The notes under the pieces were generated by a model. It searched no databases. It saw only the letters and a program-made list of their open reading frames with translations, and was not told the DNA's origin. Below, one piece after another: positions 53,500-64,000 of a stretch of 64,000 nt of DNA. A program made the position numbers and the translations under genes. The DNA is taken from NCBI GenBank assembly GCA_964036295.1, contig OZ038463.1, forward strand, positions 29,747,069-29,811,068. The letters run 5' to 3'. How positions within the stretch are numbered: position 1 is the first letter of the stretch; each line of letters begins with the position of its first letter. Origin of the DNA: Plumapathes pennacea. Taxonomy: Eukaryota > Cnidaria > Anthozoa > Antipatharia > Myriopathidae.

Positions 53500-55106
53500 T
53501 TATGCATTTGAATTTGGTGGGAAGAATTTATGTGGGTAAAAATGGGAAATTATGTTTGCTGCGTTACGCTGCTGCCACTTGTATTTTAAGCATACAGTAC
53601 ATTTTGCACGGCACTTCATTTACAATACGCAAACAAAAGTCTTGTGGACTTTTTTAAAAGCCTTTCTCAGCCTAAACATAAAAAGAGAAATTCCCGATCT
53701 TACCCTCTGCACCATGTTTGGCGGCCATGTTTTCTTTGTATCGTTGTTTAAAATTACCATAGAAACAGCAGATGTGTGGATGGTACGCATACAGTTAACG
53801 ATTAAAGCTGTCCAGTATGACTCGGGCTCAAATTCAACTGATCGGGGATTTCAAAATATTGGCTACTCAAAATGAACATGCCTGCCTACTTTTTCCAGTT
53901 AAAAAAGCAAACTACATACACAAATGACTAGCAGACACTTCAAGTTTTAAAATGACAAGTGGATATATAGAGAAATAAGTGTCTTTGATATCACATAAAA
54001 CATACCACAACGTTGTCTGTTTCGGGAATACTCAAAAGTAACGATAATTTAAATAGTTAATACATGCCGGATCCAAAATATCCACTTGCAGATACATTGA
54101 CCATTTACTGCTGCTTAGATCCGTGAAGTACCCTCTAAGCGATGCAGTCGTTAAATGACCCAGCAGACGTGTAATAAATGACCATATAAAAATGTGCAAT
54201 TTGGTCATGTGACCTGTATCCTGAGAGGTAGTGACACAGTTTTTGAGTTTGTTCAATTTCCAATGTAACAAGTTAAGTTTCAAAGTGATATGATAAATCT
54301 GTGAATTTTTATGAATTTTTATACTATTTTTGTGTTTTGTTCTTATAGACCCAGTCCTTTGTGACCTGAGCAAATTTCCAAGGTAGCCTTGTTTTGAAGC
54401 TCTGTCAGTTCCCATGCAAGAAGCTCGTTAGAGTTTATTGCATGCATTTTTATAAGGTTGAGATAATCTGTGTTTTGAGCTTGCAGTGTTTACTAGAAAC
54501 ACGATAATTGCAGATAACCCCTCGCTCTGCCATTGATTGGACTTTCACTTTGGTACTGCTCAACAAGAGCAGCCTTTGTTTGACCAAAATGTTGACACAA
54601 TCTTTTCTTCAAAGTCAAGTGCTACACGCAAAGGAAGGAGAAAAAGAATGGTGTGTGGTATACTTTTGCGTTGAAAAAAGTGTCGATTGCGTGATGCTGT
54701 GCGTATTTTGCACGGTCGGCACTCAAATTAATTCTTAGTCTGCCAAGCACGTTCTCAAAATTTAAAACTTAAATTTTGAACTTAGTCGGCCGCTGTAGTA
54801 CGGGAAAAATGGAACACTGATTTTCCAATTTGGAACTCATAGGCAGTACAATTAATTAGGCTTCCTGTGCGATTTTTTTTACTCTGGACTGCATGCACAA
54901 GATTCAGGCATGCATATTTAATGAGCTCTAGTTTTTTGTATGTGAACCCGCTCAAAACAGCATGATTTCTCCCAGAATCAAAGCAAAACTTGAATGATTT
55001 ACTGCAAATTATACACGAGCTTCAGACCTAGTTATACTTCAAAGGGCTTGTGAACGATTCTCGCTGCAATTACCACGTTTTAGATTACAGCATTTGGTAC
55101 AGTTTT
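53500..55106. other. No recognised gene
   Basis: A+T-rich, without supported features. Confidence 0.4.
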
Positions 55107-55427
55107 TGTATCATTGAGGCCACAGGCCGAGTTTAGCAAAAGCAACAAGAGACTTAGCAACAATAGGTAAGTCAAATTTACTTGAGTCTTCATTAAATGA
55201 ACATTGCACAACAGATCACGTGGTGTGAGCGTAACTAGGTAACTAGGTTAATGACGTCACAGCTTTCCTCCTTTTGATGAACAAGATAAGTACTGGAGGA
55301 AATAAGTCATAACTAAACAACAACTGAAGCATCCAGTGTCACTGGTCTGTACTAAGACAGTGGCTAACTCAAAGATCAAAGTCAAGGTCAATAAACTGTT
55401 TCTGGGATTGTTCACTTATCCGTGACA
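55107..55427 (-). repeat. 3' LTR of the gypsy element
   Basis: Read on the minus strand it starts TGTCACGGATAAG and ends GATACA. It contains CTAGGTAACTAGG and a TGACGTCA palindrome shared with the other LTR. Confidence 0.75.
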
Positions 55428-55429
55428 GA

Positions 55430-56223
55430 ATTGTTTAAGAACTTGGGAGGTCTCGATACTCATCCACTCCTAGTCTTTGGTAGTGAGGGTTCCACAACAG
55501 GACTGGGAAAAGGGTCACTTGCATCATCATTTGGTGTGGGGACTTCCAAACTGGCTTGGTCAGTGGTTGGCGCCTCAGCTGGGGCATCCGCAGGCTTGGG
55601 CTTGGCTGATTGAACTATAGGTATTACACTTGACTGGTTCTGCGAAGGTAGGGCTGCTGGTAGGTTGGGAGTCTGACAGAATGGCTCCCGAGACTGTCGC
55701 AAGTGTCAACGGTTCCTCCTATATAGTCTCCCATCCTCTGTTCTGACTTCATGTTAACGAACATCCACCTGATGTTCAACTCGGGCCTTCTGCCACTTGT
55801 GCTCTGTCACCTGGCTTGGGGGCTACTCGTACTACCTCTTCCGAGTGAAGGGACGGTAGTTCCTTCAAGCCTTTGTTGTAGTACTTGGTTTGTACACTTC
55901 CGCTCAAGGAGTTTCTCTTTCACATCTTCCTGCACCATTGGTTTCAACAGGTTGTGCATAGTTGGCAGTAGTGTCCTTGTTCTATGGCCAAATTCCGCCA
56001 GTCCAGGAGTGGTAAGTAGACATTGGTGCTGGCTTGCTTGGCCTTCAAAACTGGCTGCAAACTCTCTGCATTCTTGGAAGTTTAAGGGTATGCCACTGAT
56101 TGAAAATTTGGCTGGGGATCCTGTGAATTGAGAACTGTTTCCTGAACTTCTTGGCGATTCCTTCTCCAGTCTTGCTCTCCAGTTTGTCCACCTCAAAGTA
56201 ACTAGAGTATTAGTCAACCACAC
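55430..56223 (-). pseudogene. Gypsy integrase remnant
   Basis: Minus-strand pieces in several frames: VDKLESKTGEGIAKKFRK (after the second catalytic block), then GIWP and the C-terminal part near 55.68 kb (LYRRNRxHLRQSREP). The last frame is a Pro/Ala/Ser-rich tail (PKPADAPAEAPTTDQASLEV). Many stops. Confidence 0.65.
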
Positions 56224-56529
56224 AAAGGTAGTCCTTATTGTCTAGCGCAAACACAGCTGCTCCAATCTTTTGCCATAGTCAATCAGCTATCTCGTGGCAC
56301 ATAAGGCTTCTTTTGGTTGGTTCCTCCGATAGGTTGAGCAGATGTCACTTTGCGATGTAGTCAGTAAGGTCTGCATTCATTTCAGGCCAGTACACTGCCT
56401 CTCTGGCTCGTCGTAGACAGCTTTAGATTCCAGTGTGGGATCCATGCAACTTCTCCTCAGTTTTTGGTGTATAGTTACTGGAATGACACATCTCTCCCCT
56501 CTTTTCTGCTGGAGTCGCAACAAGATTCT

Positions 56530-56994
56530 TTATAGATGCTTTGGTGCCGAAGCTAGTGCCTTCCTGTAGATTGTTATGAGGGGCTTATGATCAGTCCATA
56601 ATATCACTTGCCTTCCACACGTGTAGTGGTGGTTATGAAAAACCTGAGCCAGCAGCTCCTTTTCTATCTGTGAGTAACGCTGCTCTGTTGGGGTAAGAGC
56701 ATGGCTTGCGTAGGTGACGGCTGACCATTTTGCAGCAGGGCGAATCCTAGCCCACTTTCTAATGCATCCCCTTGACCTGTGGTTTGAGCTTCTTGGCTGA
56801 AGTACTTGAGAACAGGGGCTTGTGTAACAGCCACTTTGAGGGCTTTGAAGGCGTCTTCCTTCTCTGGGTTCCATTCCCATTCTGCATCCTTGTGTGTCAA
56901 CTTCCGCAGGGGCTGGCATATCTATCCGACAGGTTCGGGAGGAACTTGGAGAGGTATTTTGCCATACCAATGAGCCGCTGCACTCCCTGAACAT
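56530..56994 (-). pseudogene. Gypsy RT end and RNase H remnant
   Basis: Contains AVTYASHALTPTEQRYSQIE, then KELLAQVF, YTCGRQVILWTDHKPLITIY and KALASAPKHL, the classic RNase H block of Ty3/gypsy elements. An upstream frame has the RT thumb region (MAKYLSKFLPNLSDR). Frames are broken. Confidence 0.85.
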
Positions 56995-57129
56995 CAGTGG
57001 GAGTCTATGGTCACTATGGCTTCGACTTTCTTGGAGTTTGGCAACCAGAATGAACTCTGCATTATATTTCTTGCGGGGTTACGCATGCTGACTCTAGCTG
57101 TTCCAGCTGCTGACATCTTCTCTTTGTTG

Positions 57130-57680
57130 GATGTTGTGAGATGCTTGTCTGTCTTCTGTATCTCTGTACCCTCTGGAAGATATCTCTTTGGAAGAACATT
57201 ACATTATGCTCCAGAGTCAACTTGCATTTTCACCATCTTTCCATCTATCTCCACGGCCACAATAATCCTGTTTGGGTATGGAGAGTCACAGTGTTTCTTT
57301 CAGCTGCATTGACCACTGAGGAGAATGTCACGGCCATCATGCCCAGTAGCTCCTTCTCTGATGAAGTGCTAGGCTCTAGGGTATGTACTTTCTTCTGAAA
57401 TCCTGGCTTCTTGGATGTACTTTTCTCCCTGACTTTGACATTTGGTTGCTAGATGATTCCGCTTCTTGCATTTGTTACACACTCGGCCATAAGCAGGGCA
57501 CATTTTTTTCTTTCTTTTATGAGACCTACCACAGTACTTGCAATCATTGATGAAATTGGTTTTCCCATGCATTGGGTTGACAAAATTGACCTGGCTTGGC
57601 TCCTTGATGAGAGTGCTTTGACTTGACATGGCTTGGATCTGGACCTTGGTTGCTTCTGCTTCTCGACAGCTATCAAGACA
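57130..57680 (-). pseudogene. Gypsy Gag zinc knuckles and protease remnant
   Basis: CKYCGRSHKRKKKMCPAYG and CNKCKKRNHLATKC form two CCHC-type knuckles. Downstream in another frame is an aspartic protease remnant that aligns with VxMQVDSGA but has lost the Asp-Ser-Gly. The RT fingers and palm are missing after this point. Confidence 0.75.
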
Positions 57681-58208
57681 CTTATCTAATGTTAGCTTCA
57701 GTTCCTGGAGGACTTTTTGTTTCTCACACTATTGTCCCCAATACCACAAACCAACCGATCACGCATGAGATTGTCCTTCAGGGCACCAAACTCAAGTCTC
57801 AGCAAGGGTTTGAGAGACTGTTACATAAGCATTGATCGACTCATCCTGTTCTTGGGAACGGTTGTTAAACTTGTATCTTTTGTAAATAACGCTTGTTTTC
57901 CCAATGGATTCATTCTGCCACAATTCAAGAACTTTGTTAATGTGCTATTTCTCCTCTTCTAATGCAAACGGAAGTCCTACGTGTATCTCCAGAGCATCTG
58001 AGCCGATACACGTGACAAACGCAGCAACTTAGATCGCGGAAGAGTGTTTCTGCAAACCCGTAACAAGTTTGTATGCTTTCCACACCTGCAACCACTTTTT
58101 CCAGTTGCCGGCTAGGTTTCCTTTGGTATTGAAGTTCTTGGGAAGCGGAACGTTAGCTGTAAAAGCCAGAGGCGATGTGTTTATTACTACAGGTTCTTTG
58201 TTTGCCAT
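57681..58208 (-). pseudogene. Gypsy Gag N-terminal remnant
   Basis: ATG at 58,208: MANKEPVVINTSPLAFTANV, then GNLAGNWKKWLQVWKAYKLV, typical of cnidarian gypsy Gag. The frame then breaks. Confidence 0.6.
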
Positions 58209-58322
58209 CGTTGTGGTTCCAAAATGGCAGCACAATAGTTTGTCTTCTCAAGACAGTTTTTGTCGCGGTTATCCTCCACTGGAACACCGGTTATGATACT
58301 GCGAAAGCCACTGCTGACACCA

Positions 58323-58482
58323 TGTATCTTTGAGGCCACTTGGCAAGTTCAGTAAAAACAACAAGAGACTTAGCAACAATATCTAAGTCAAATTTACTCA
58401 AGTCTTCACTACAAGAGCATGGCACAACAGATCATGTGGTGTGAGCATAACTAGGTAACTAGGTCAATGACGTCACAGTTTT
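58323..58482 (-). repeat. 5' LTR (partial) of the gypsy element
   Basis: Matches 55107-55265 (with ~85% identity by eye), including CTAGGTAACTAGG and TGACGTCA, then diverges. Confidence 0.7.
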
Positions 58483-58744
58483 AGTCTTGAAAGATAAAAT
58501 AAGACATGTTACTAAATAATTTAAGACTCTAAGTTCCGATTGCTCCAAGCAAATATGGTAGCTGAAACCTGTGATAGAAGCGTATTAAAACAATACTTTG
58601 AGGGAAAATGATCAGCATGCAGATTTTAATACATTCTTGAAATGATCAAGCTAGAAGATACGGGATAGAATATATTTGTCAGGTGATTGTTCTATTTCCA
58701 CTGACTGACCTTTGCTGCTTGTCCTTTCTGAATAAGTATCTGAG

Positions 58745-58920
58745 TTTAACACAATATGGCGTCTGAAGCTCCCGATTTGCTTTCAAGCGCTGTTCCCTTT
58801 GTGGAGCCGTTTTTTGGGCACTCTTCTGTTCATGATGCTGTCGGTTATAACATGTTTCTTGTCTTTTCTCTAGACGTATTTGACGCTCTTTGATCGTTTC
58901 ACAATTTCGCCTTGCTCATG
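58745..58920 (-). pseudogene. Arg/Gln-rich ETxxERQxRLxxRQ repeat fragment
   Basis: The minus-strand frame reads CETIKERQIRLEKRQE, then REQRLKANRELQT, the same kind of unit as at the left window edge. Unknown function. Confidence 0.4.
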
Positions 58921-58929
58921 CCTGTTTCC

Positions 58930-60095
58930 TTTTCTTTTGAAGAGTAGCTTCGCGAGACCATTCTGTTTTAAGTTTTCCAGTTTTCCAAATTCATTTTCGT
59001 GAATGCAGTTACGTACAATAGACCGTTTGCAAATATGGCGGCGATTTCATGGGAGCGAGGCTTTTAGGTGGTAACCATTGTTATGGGCAAATATGCTCTG
59101 GTTCACTTCACAACTGCAAGCGTTATAATGTGCTTTTCCGTGCTCCTTGTCTTACTTTGAGCGCTGTAAAAGTTCGTGGATCATTTTGAGATATTTGTTA
59201 AATCCCTGTAGGATGGTGAACAGCGTCTGCGGCGTAAGTTATGCAAGAAAACTAGCAAATAGTCGAAATGTTTATCGTCATGCACATATTGATAGACTGC
59301 TCTGAAATGTTAATACATTCATCCGATTTATGCCACATTTAGTGTTATTACCTGTGTTTAGTTTTGTGTGGGGGATTGTAGTTGTATTTGAGTTGGAATT
59401 TGTGTGATATGAGTGCTTGCCGACGAGCACTAACTCAAACTTGTAAGCGCTTCCCACGGCACGATGTGGATCTGACCGCCGTCACCGCTTGATCTGTTAG
59501 GTCTGTGTCTGCGCTTTATGATCTGTCCGATCACCCAATTTTAAGGAACTGTTACTCTCGATATTGGTCAGAGAGCAGATAATATATTACAGTGGCGGCC
59601 AGAAAAGAACTTCTTTGCTCAATTGTGTACATGGGTGTCAACTCACAAATGCACTTTTAGGTGGAGTAACCTTTAGTATAAATAAACGCGGAACACGGTG
59701 TTGGTCAGTAGCTTCTGAGTTGCACAGATTTCTCAAGAATTATATCAAGAAAATATTAATCACACACGTCCAGGAGTGTGTCTCTCTGTCCTGGATCGTT
59801 TGTGACACTCAAGAATATCCCAGATGTCAAAAGTACGACTAAAGCGCTAAATGGTCTTCCTTTTTACGTTAAATGCGATGGTTAGGTTCGTTCCCAAGTC
59901 AAGAAAGACTGCGACTGTCAGGGAAGTCACAGGATAATATGGTCATAAAACATTTTGAAAGAGGTGTAATTATTTTTGTTGTGGCTAGGGTATTTATCTG
60001 CATAGTGTTGTGTTGCACAGGGTAGAATCAATAGAAACTAAAAAAATACATGTTACGTTGAGAATTGCGTGCATAGTAATTGTTTTTAAAGTCCA
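58930..60095. other. No recognised gene
   Basis: Short frames only. Confidence 0.4.
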
Positions 60096-61846
60096 AAGTA
60101 TAAATTGTATTACGGGTATTTTGACCCCTGTGCTACTGTGTGGAAAGTAGTAATGGGTGAGTTATATATGGGGTTACGGGGGTGATAAACTGGCGAATAT
60201 GATTGTAATATGAAATTGTGCATGTTAGTGTGTGATAACATGTTGCAGCGCTAAATTGCAGTTGTGGTCGGGTTGTAGAAGTGTAGGGAACGTGGTAATG
60301 GGCAGAAATGTGTAATTGGTGACCTGTGGTGCGCACGTGTGTTGTGAAAGAATGGGAATGGGAGTTACTGTAACCGAGAAAACCGAGCGAAGATCGAAAA
60401 GGAAGCGGCGGAACGGAGGGATCGGTGTGTATGTAGAATAAAGGCTAATGAATACATGACTTGAGGGTGGAACGGGTGGTTGGGGAGAGCGCTCGAAAAA
60501 ATGTGGTGAACTGATGACCATCATGAGTGGTTCGTCCGTCGAAGCAACCGTGTTATTCTCATCAGGGGCATAGTAACATGGTTGCTCCATGAAGGTGGAA
60601 AGTTCCTTCGATGGTACGTGTTTCGAAATGGTAGGCGCGCACCATCCATGCCCGACACGTTCGGCGATGACGAACTTTTGGCCCTGGCCGAGTTGAAGGT
60701 GAAGGGAGAAAATCAGGGGTCGATGGTCAAGAGTTCAACACGGCGGGGAGAGGGGGGAAAAATAGGAAAAGAAAGTTACCTCGATAAATACCCAAAGGTC
60801 GGTACTTTCGAATGGCCCCCAGGCGCTTTGCTAAATCCTTGGTAGATTGCATGGCAGGCAGCGGCAAATGAGGTGGTAACAGCGGCACGTGGGACGCTAA
60901 GATGCGTTTGGTTTGAGGGGGGCGTGTGTTGTTATGACCAATCGGGAGTACACGCTGATAATTATTAATGATTATGGACATAGTATAAATTGTATTACGG
61001 GTATTTTGACCCCTGTGCTACTGTGTGGAAATTAGTAATGGGTGAGTTATATATGGGGTTACGGGGGTGATAAACTGGCGAGCATGATTGTAATATGAAA
61101 TTGTGCATGTTAGTGTGTGATAACATGTTGCAGCGCTAAATTGCGGTTGTGGTCGGGTTGTAGAAGTGTAGGGAACGTGGTAATGGGCAGAAATGTGTAA
61201 TTGGTGACCTGTGGTGCGCACGTGCGTTGTGAAACAATGGGAATGGGAGTTACTGTAACCGAGAAAACCCAGAGAAGATCGAAAAGGAAGCGGCGGAATG
61301 GAGGGATCGGCGTGTATGTAGAATAAAGGCTAATAAATACATGACTTGGGGGTGGAACGGTTGGTTGGGGAGAGCGCTCGAAAAAATGTGGTGAACTGAT
61401 GACCATCATGAGTGGTTCGTCCATTGAAGCAACCGTGTTATTCTCATCAGGGGCATAGTAACGTGGTTGCTCCATGAAGGTGGAAAGTTCCTTCGATGGT
61501 ACATGTTTCGAAATGGTAGGCGCGCACCATCCATGCCCGACACGTTCGGCGGTTACGAACTTTTGGCCCTGGCCGAGTTGAGGGTGAAGGGAGAAAATCG
61601 GGGGTCGATGGTCAAGAGTTCAACACAGGGCAGGGAGGGGGGGGGCAAATAGGAAAGGAAAGTTACCTCGATAAATACCCGAAGGTCGGTACTTTCGAAT
61701 GGCCCCCAGGCGCTTTGCTAAATCCTTGGTAGATTGCATGGCAGGCAGCGGCAAATGAGGTCGTAACAGCGGCGCATGGGTTTGAGGGGGGCGTGTGTTG
61801 TTATGACCAATCGGGAGTACGCGCCGATAATTATTAACGATTATGG
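60096..61846. repeat. Tandem duplication, period ~885 bp
   Basis: Unit 1 spans about 60096-60980 and unit 2 about 60981-61846, with roughly 97% identity by eye. Both start AGTATAAATTGTATTACGGG and end near ATAATTATTAA.GATTATGGA. Unit 2 lacks ~19 bp near 61.77 kb. Each unit holds a 121-codon minus-strand frame (60,225-60,590 and 61,110-61,475) and a plus-strand frame (from 60,582 and 61,467). These may be chance frames because the copies are too recent to show constraint. Locally G+C-richer than the surroundings. Confidence 0.85.
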
Positions 61847-63558
61847 ATGGTGGGATGAGGGGGTTGCTTGGTTCGAAGCATTACGTCATCCTGGACGGTT
61901 TTGTTCGTATGAGTATGCAGTGCACATGACCACAGTCAGCGGTAGTACACAGACACTTGGGGTTGGCCATCTTGTGTGCGAAAAGACTAATGGAATTCTG
62001 TTTAGTTGAGTCGCTCGTGGGTCTGTCTGTGGTCGTATCCTTGCGGGAAACGGCTCGGTTGACCATTTTTTTCTGGGCAAGTGTGACTGTTCGTTTATGA
62101 TAGATGATATTGCATGCAGCGGATTCGTCGTTGAAGCCTGCAGTGTTTGAATGATCGTTGAGTGAGAATGAGGAGGCCAGTGTTAATTTTTTGTGGATCG
62201 GCTGAATCTTTGTTGACATGTAACATCTCATTGTGGATGGTAGAACAATAAAGAGGTAAGATTTGTAGGAGTTGGTAGTGTTTGAATTTTGTAAAATAAC
62301 GTGTTTTTATTGATGTACAAATCGGTTGTTGTAAATGAATTCAGGTGAAAGAGAAATATATGTATATATTTGTATTACTAATTGAAAATAGTGGAATATA
62401 TACAGAATGAAAATGGAAATTACATTGTGGTTTACTATGGTTTGTCCCCGAACGAAGTGAGGGAATTAATCACGACGCTAATGCAGCAAAATCGTATCAT
62501 TTGAAAACTCCAAGCGTGTCGCCATCTCGAAATTTAATGTTCGTGTGTGTGTGGGGTACGACTCGTCCCCAGGGCCATCCGCGTTGAGCGACCACTGCGA
62601 GGTTACATTGGCAGCTTAACTGTAAACCGCCATTTTCTTAGTGACATGCGGTAGCTGTAAGAGTACGAACGGAAGTGATTTTGTACAATAAGATGCAGAT
62701 ACAAGGCCAAGCAGTTCGACGGACGGCTGTAATTTGCCCGGATATTTTGCCGGTGTATGGGAGGCAAGCTTACTAGCCGTGAAACGGATTCTTAAAGGCA
62801 CAACTGGTCGACCTGAACACAATCCCAGACGCCAGTACTGTGTTAAAATGCAGACACTTCTTCAGAAAGAAATAGCAAAATACAGTTGGTGGAAATCGAA
62901 CAATCATCGTGGCAAATTTCACCTTTTACAATAACAGGAATGTAGTTTTCAGAATCCAAGTTTGACAAGATGACGACACACAATACAATGGAAAGTGGAA
63001 TTTTCGTACTGTATAAGGACTGCTCTATACAGTGTACTTTGAAATCATTGAAGACGTAAACAATGGTGTTTTGGGTTTTGTTTCCTTTGCTGGAAAAGAG
63101 CAAAAGCTATGGCTTTCAGGAACCGGTGAGTTTTGAAAATTTACATCAATTAACGTACAACGCTTTTGTTAAATGACGGTCGTGTTATCATTATGGTATT
63201 TCAACAATTGCCGTATATTTTGTCGTTTGATGCCCCGGGAACTGTGATGAAGGCCAAGTAGGATTATACTGTGATCTTTTCGCTAGTTTTCAAAGCTATT
63301 TCAGAGTGCCTTCGTGCAAGATTGTGTCATCCGATTCCTGACATATTTGCATAATTTCACTGACAGTCTGACACATGCTGTGAAGTTTTGTCTCCGCGTT
63401 TGTTGGCACACTGTATTCAAGGATAAAATGTAACCGGGTTAAAATGCTTTTGCTTTTTGAAGGCTATTAAAGTAGAAAATATCCGGCCACTGCTTTCCAA
63501 ATTAAACAATTACAGTCTATTGTATATTATTGCCTACTAGCGGGACCCCGTAAGATAC
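61847..63558. other. No recognised gene
   Basis: Short frames without motifs. Confidence 0.4.
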
Positions 63559-63642
63559 TCGCTCAACACAATCGAACTTTGTATTATTTAGTGACCGGGT
63601 TTGCTCGCTCAATACAATCGGACCTTGTATTATTTAGTGACT
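63559..63642. repeat. Two-unit tandem repeat, period 46 bp
   Basis: CTCGCTCAACACAATCG and TTGTATTATTTAGTGAC recur at 63559-63596 and 63605-63642 with three differences. Confidence 0.85.
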
Positions 63643-63825
63643 TGATTTCTTTTTTCTGTCAAAGATTTTAAAATCGTCAAACGCAGTTTGAAAAGTTGTT
63701 GTGTTCAAAATTGAATACCTGCCAAAATTCACACGGTCCCGAGACTTCGAAAGCGTGTAAACAAGCGACTCGCTTTGACGGCTCTAAATTTTGTCACACT
63801 TGAAGAAGCGTATTAAACTTATAAA

Positions 63826-63844
63826 GTAAAAAAAAAAAAAAAAA
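63826..63844. repeat. Poly-A run
   Basis: About 18 A residues after TTATAAAGT. It could be the tail of a retroposed sequence, but no body was identified. Confidence 0.6.
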
Positions 63845-64000
63845 TTCGGTGTCCAAGATCGACTTTGCTTGGCTTTCAAGCCTCGGGAGTATTCTGTAGT
63901 TGCGTGTAAATGTTGTCTCAGCGAATTTTGAAGTTCAGCTTAGTGTCTACGAAAATTGCAGACTGTGCACGTTGTCTGAACTAAACCAGACTGCCGTTCG

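Larger units (their letters stand above)
55107..58482 (-). mobile_element. Ty3/gypsy LTR retrotransposon, decayed and internally deleted
   Basis: The LTR edge TGTATC.TTGAGGCCAC occurs at 55107 and 58323. At 58,322 and above on the plus strand the LTR edge abuts the complement of TGGTGTCAGCAGTGG, a primer-binding site of the TGGTGTCAGAAGTGGG kind. The 3' LTR spans 55107-55427 on the minus strand (TGTCACGG...GATACA). The upstream LTR matches for ~160 bp and then diverges. Gag, zinc knuckle, protease remnant, RNase H and integrase remnants lie between in the expected order. Most of RT is deleted. Confidence 0.85.

Noticed and set aside
60508-60556. CTGATGA followed by GTCC..CGAAG, suggestive of a hammerhead ribozyme core
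   Set aside because: The required GAAA and stem II/III pairing are absent, and the second tandem unit changes the CGAAG region without compensation.
62734-62934. Plus-strand frame with a short resemblance (GGxRTIIVANF) to the left-edge frame (SGNQTITVTN)
   Set aside because: Similarity spans only about a dozen residues and is not supported on either side.

Overview
The window is eukaryotic, almost certainly from a cnidarian, most likely an anthozoan such as a stony coral. The A+T content is high, reading frames are short and broken, and several have GT..AG splice junctions. The protein families, known here from memory, are typical multicopy families of coral, anemone and Hydra genomes: piggyBac with a C-terminal Cys-rich tail, Tc1/mariner, pogo, Mutator-like, ISL2EU-type THAP+DDE with YqaJ partners, Kolobok with TTAA ends, BEL/Pao, Ty3/gypsy, DUF6589-like, and RecQ-like and kinase fragments. 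No rRNA, tRNA or CRISPR was recognised. Every identification rests on reading motifs by eye; no search was run.

Layout. 0-10 kb: an Arg-rich repeat-protein fragment, then three degenerate piggyBac relics (1.7-2.7, 4.6-8.0 and 9.0-10.1 kb) and an intron-bearing Tc1/mariner relic (2.9-3.7 kb). The second piggyBac contains a nested segment that recurs inverted at 14.0-14.8 kb. 11-17 kb: two pogo copies, an OB-fold (RPA-like) gene relic and a Mutator-like transposase relic. 17-19 kb: small predicted multi-exon genes. 19.3-21.1 kb: an A+T-rich two-gene cassette. 21-30 kb: a collagen-like exon, a G2E3-like gene head-to-head with a SAP/SWIM/YqaJ gene across a cluster of 13-mers, a DUF6589-like relic, and an ISL2EU-like unit (YqaJ facing THAP+DDE). 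30-36.6 kb: a second copy of a ~725-bp direct repeat, TPR relics and a more G+C-rich set of unidentified exons.

36.8-39.4 kb is the most unusual part: three closely packed minus-strand genes (a coiled-coil/HTH-like protein, an intact 424-residue protein, and a CxHG Cys/His-repeat protein). Each has a perfect inverted repeat at its 3' end. The first two genes, their order, the hairpin between them and a 20-nt upstream motif recur in the 20-kb cassette. This layout resembles genes of large DNA viruses or virus-like transposons, and I infer an endogenised virus-like element in two copies.

39.5-44.7 kb: the 3' part of a BEL/Pao element, kinase and RecQ exons, and a large degenerate member of a multicopy cnidarian family. 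45-50 kb: a weak plus-strand gene model and a well-preserved Kolobok-type element (47,579-49,447) with ~110-bp inverted termini and TTAA duplications. 55.1-58.5 kb: a decayed Ty3/gypsy element. 60.1-61.8 kb: a recent 885-bp tandem duplication. Most coding relics are dead elements, so little functional cooperation can be inferred. The exceptions are the virus-like cassettes and the THAP/DDE/YqaJ unit, whose parts are expected to work together.
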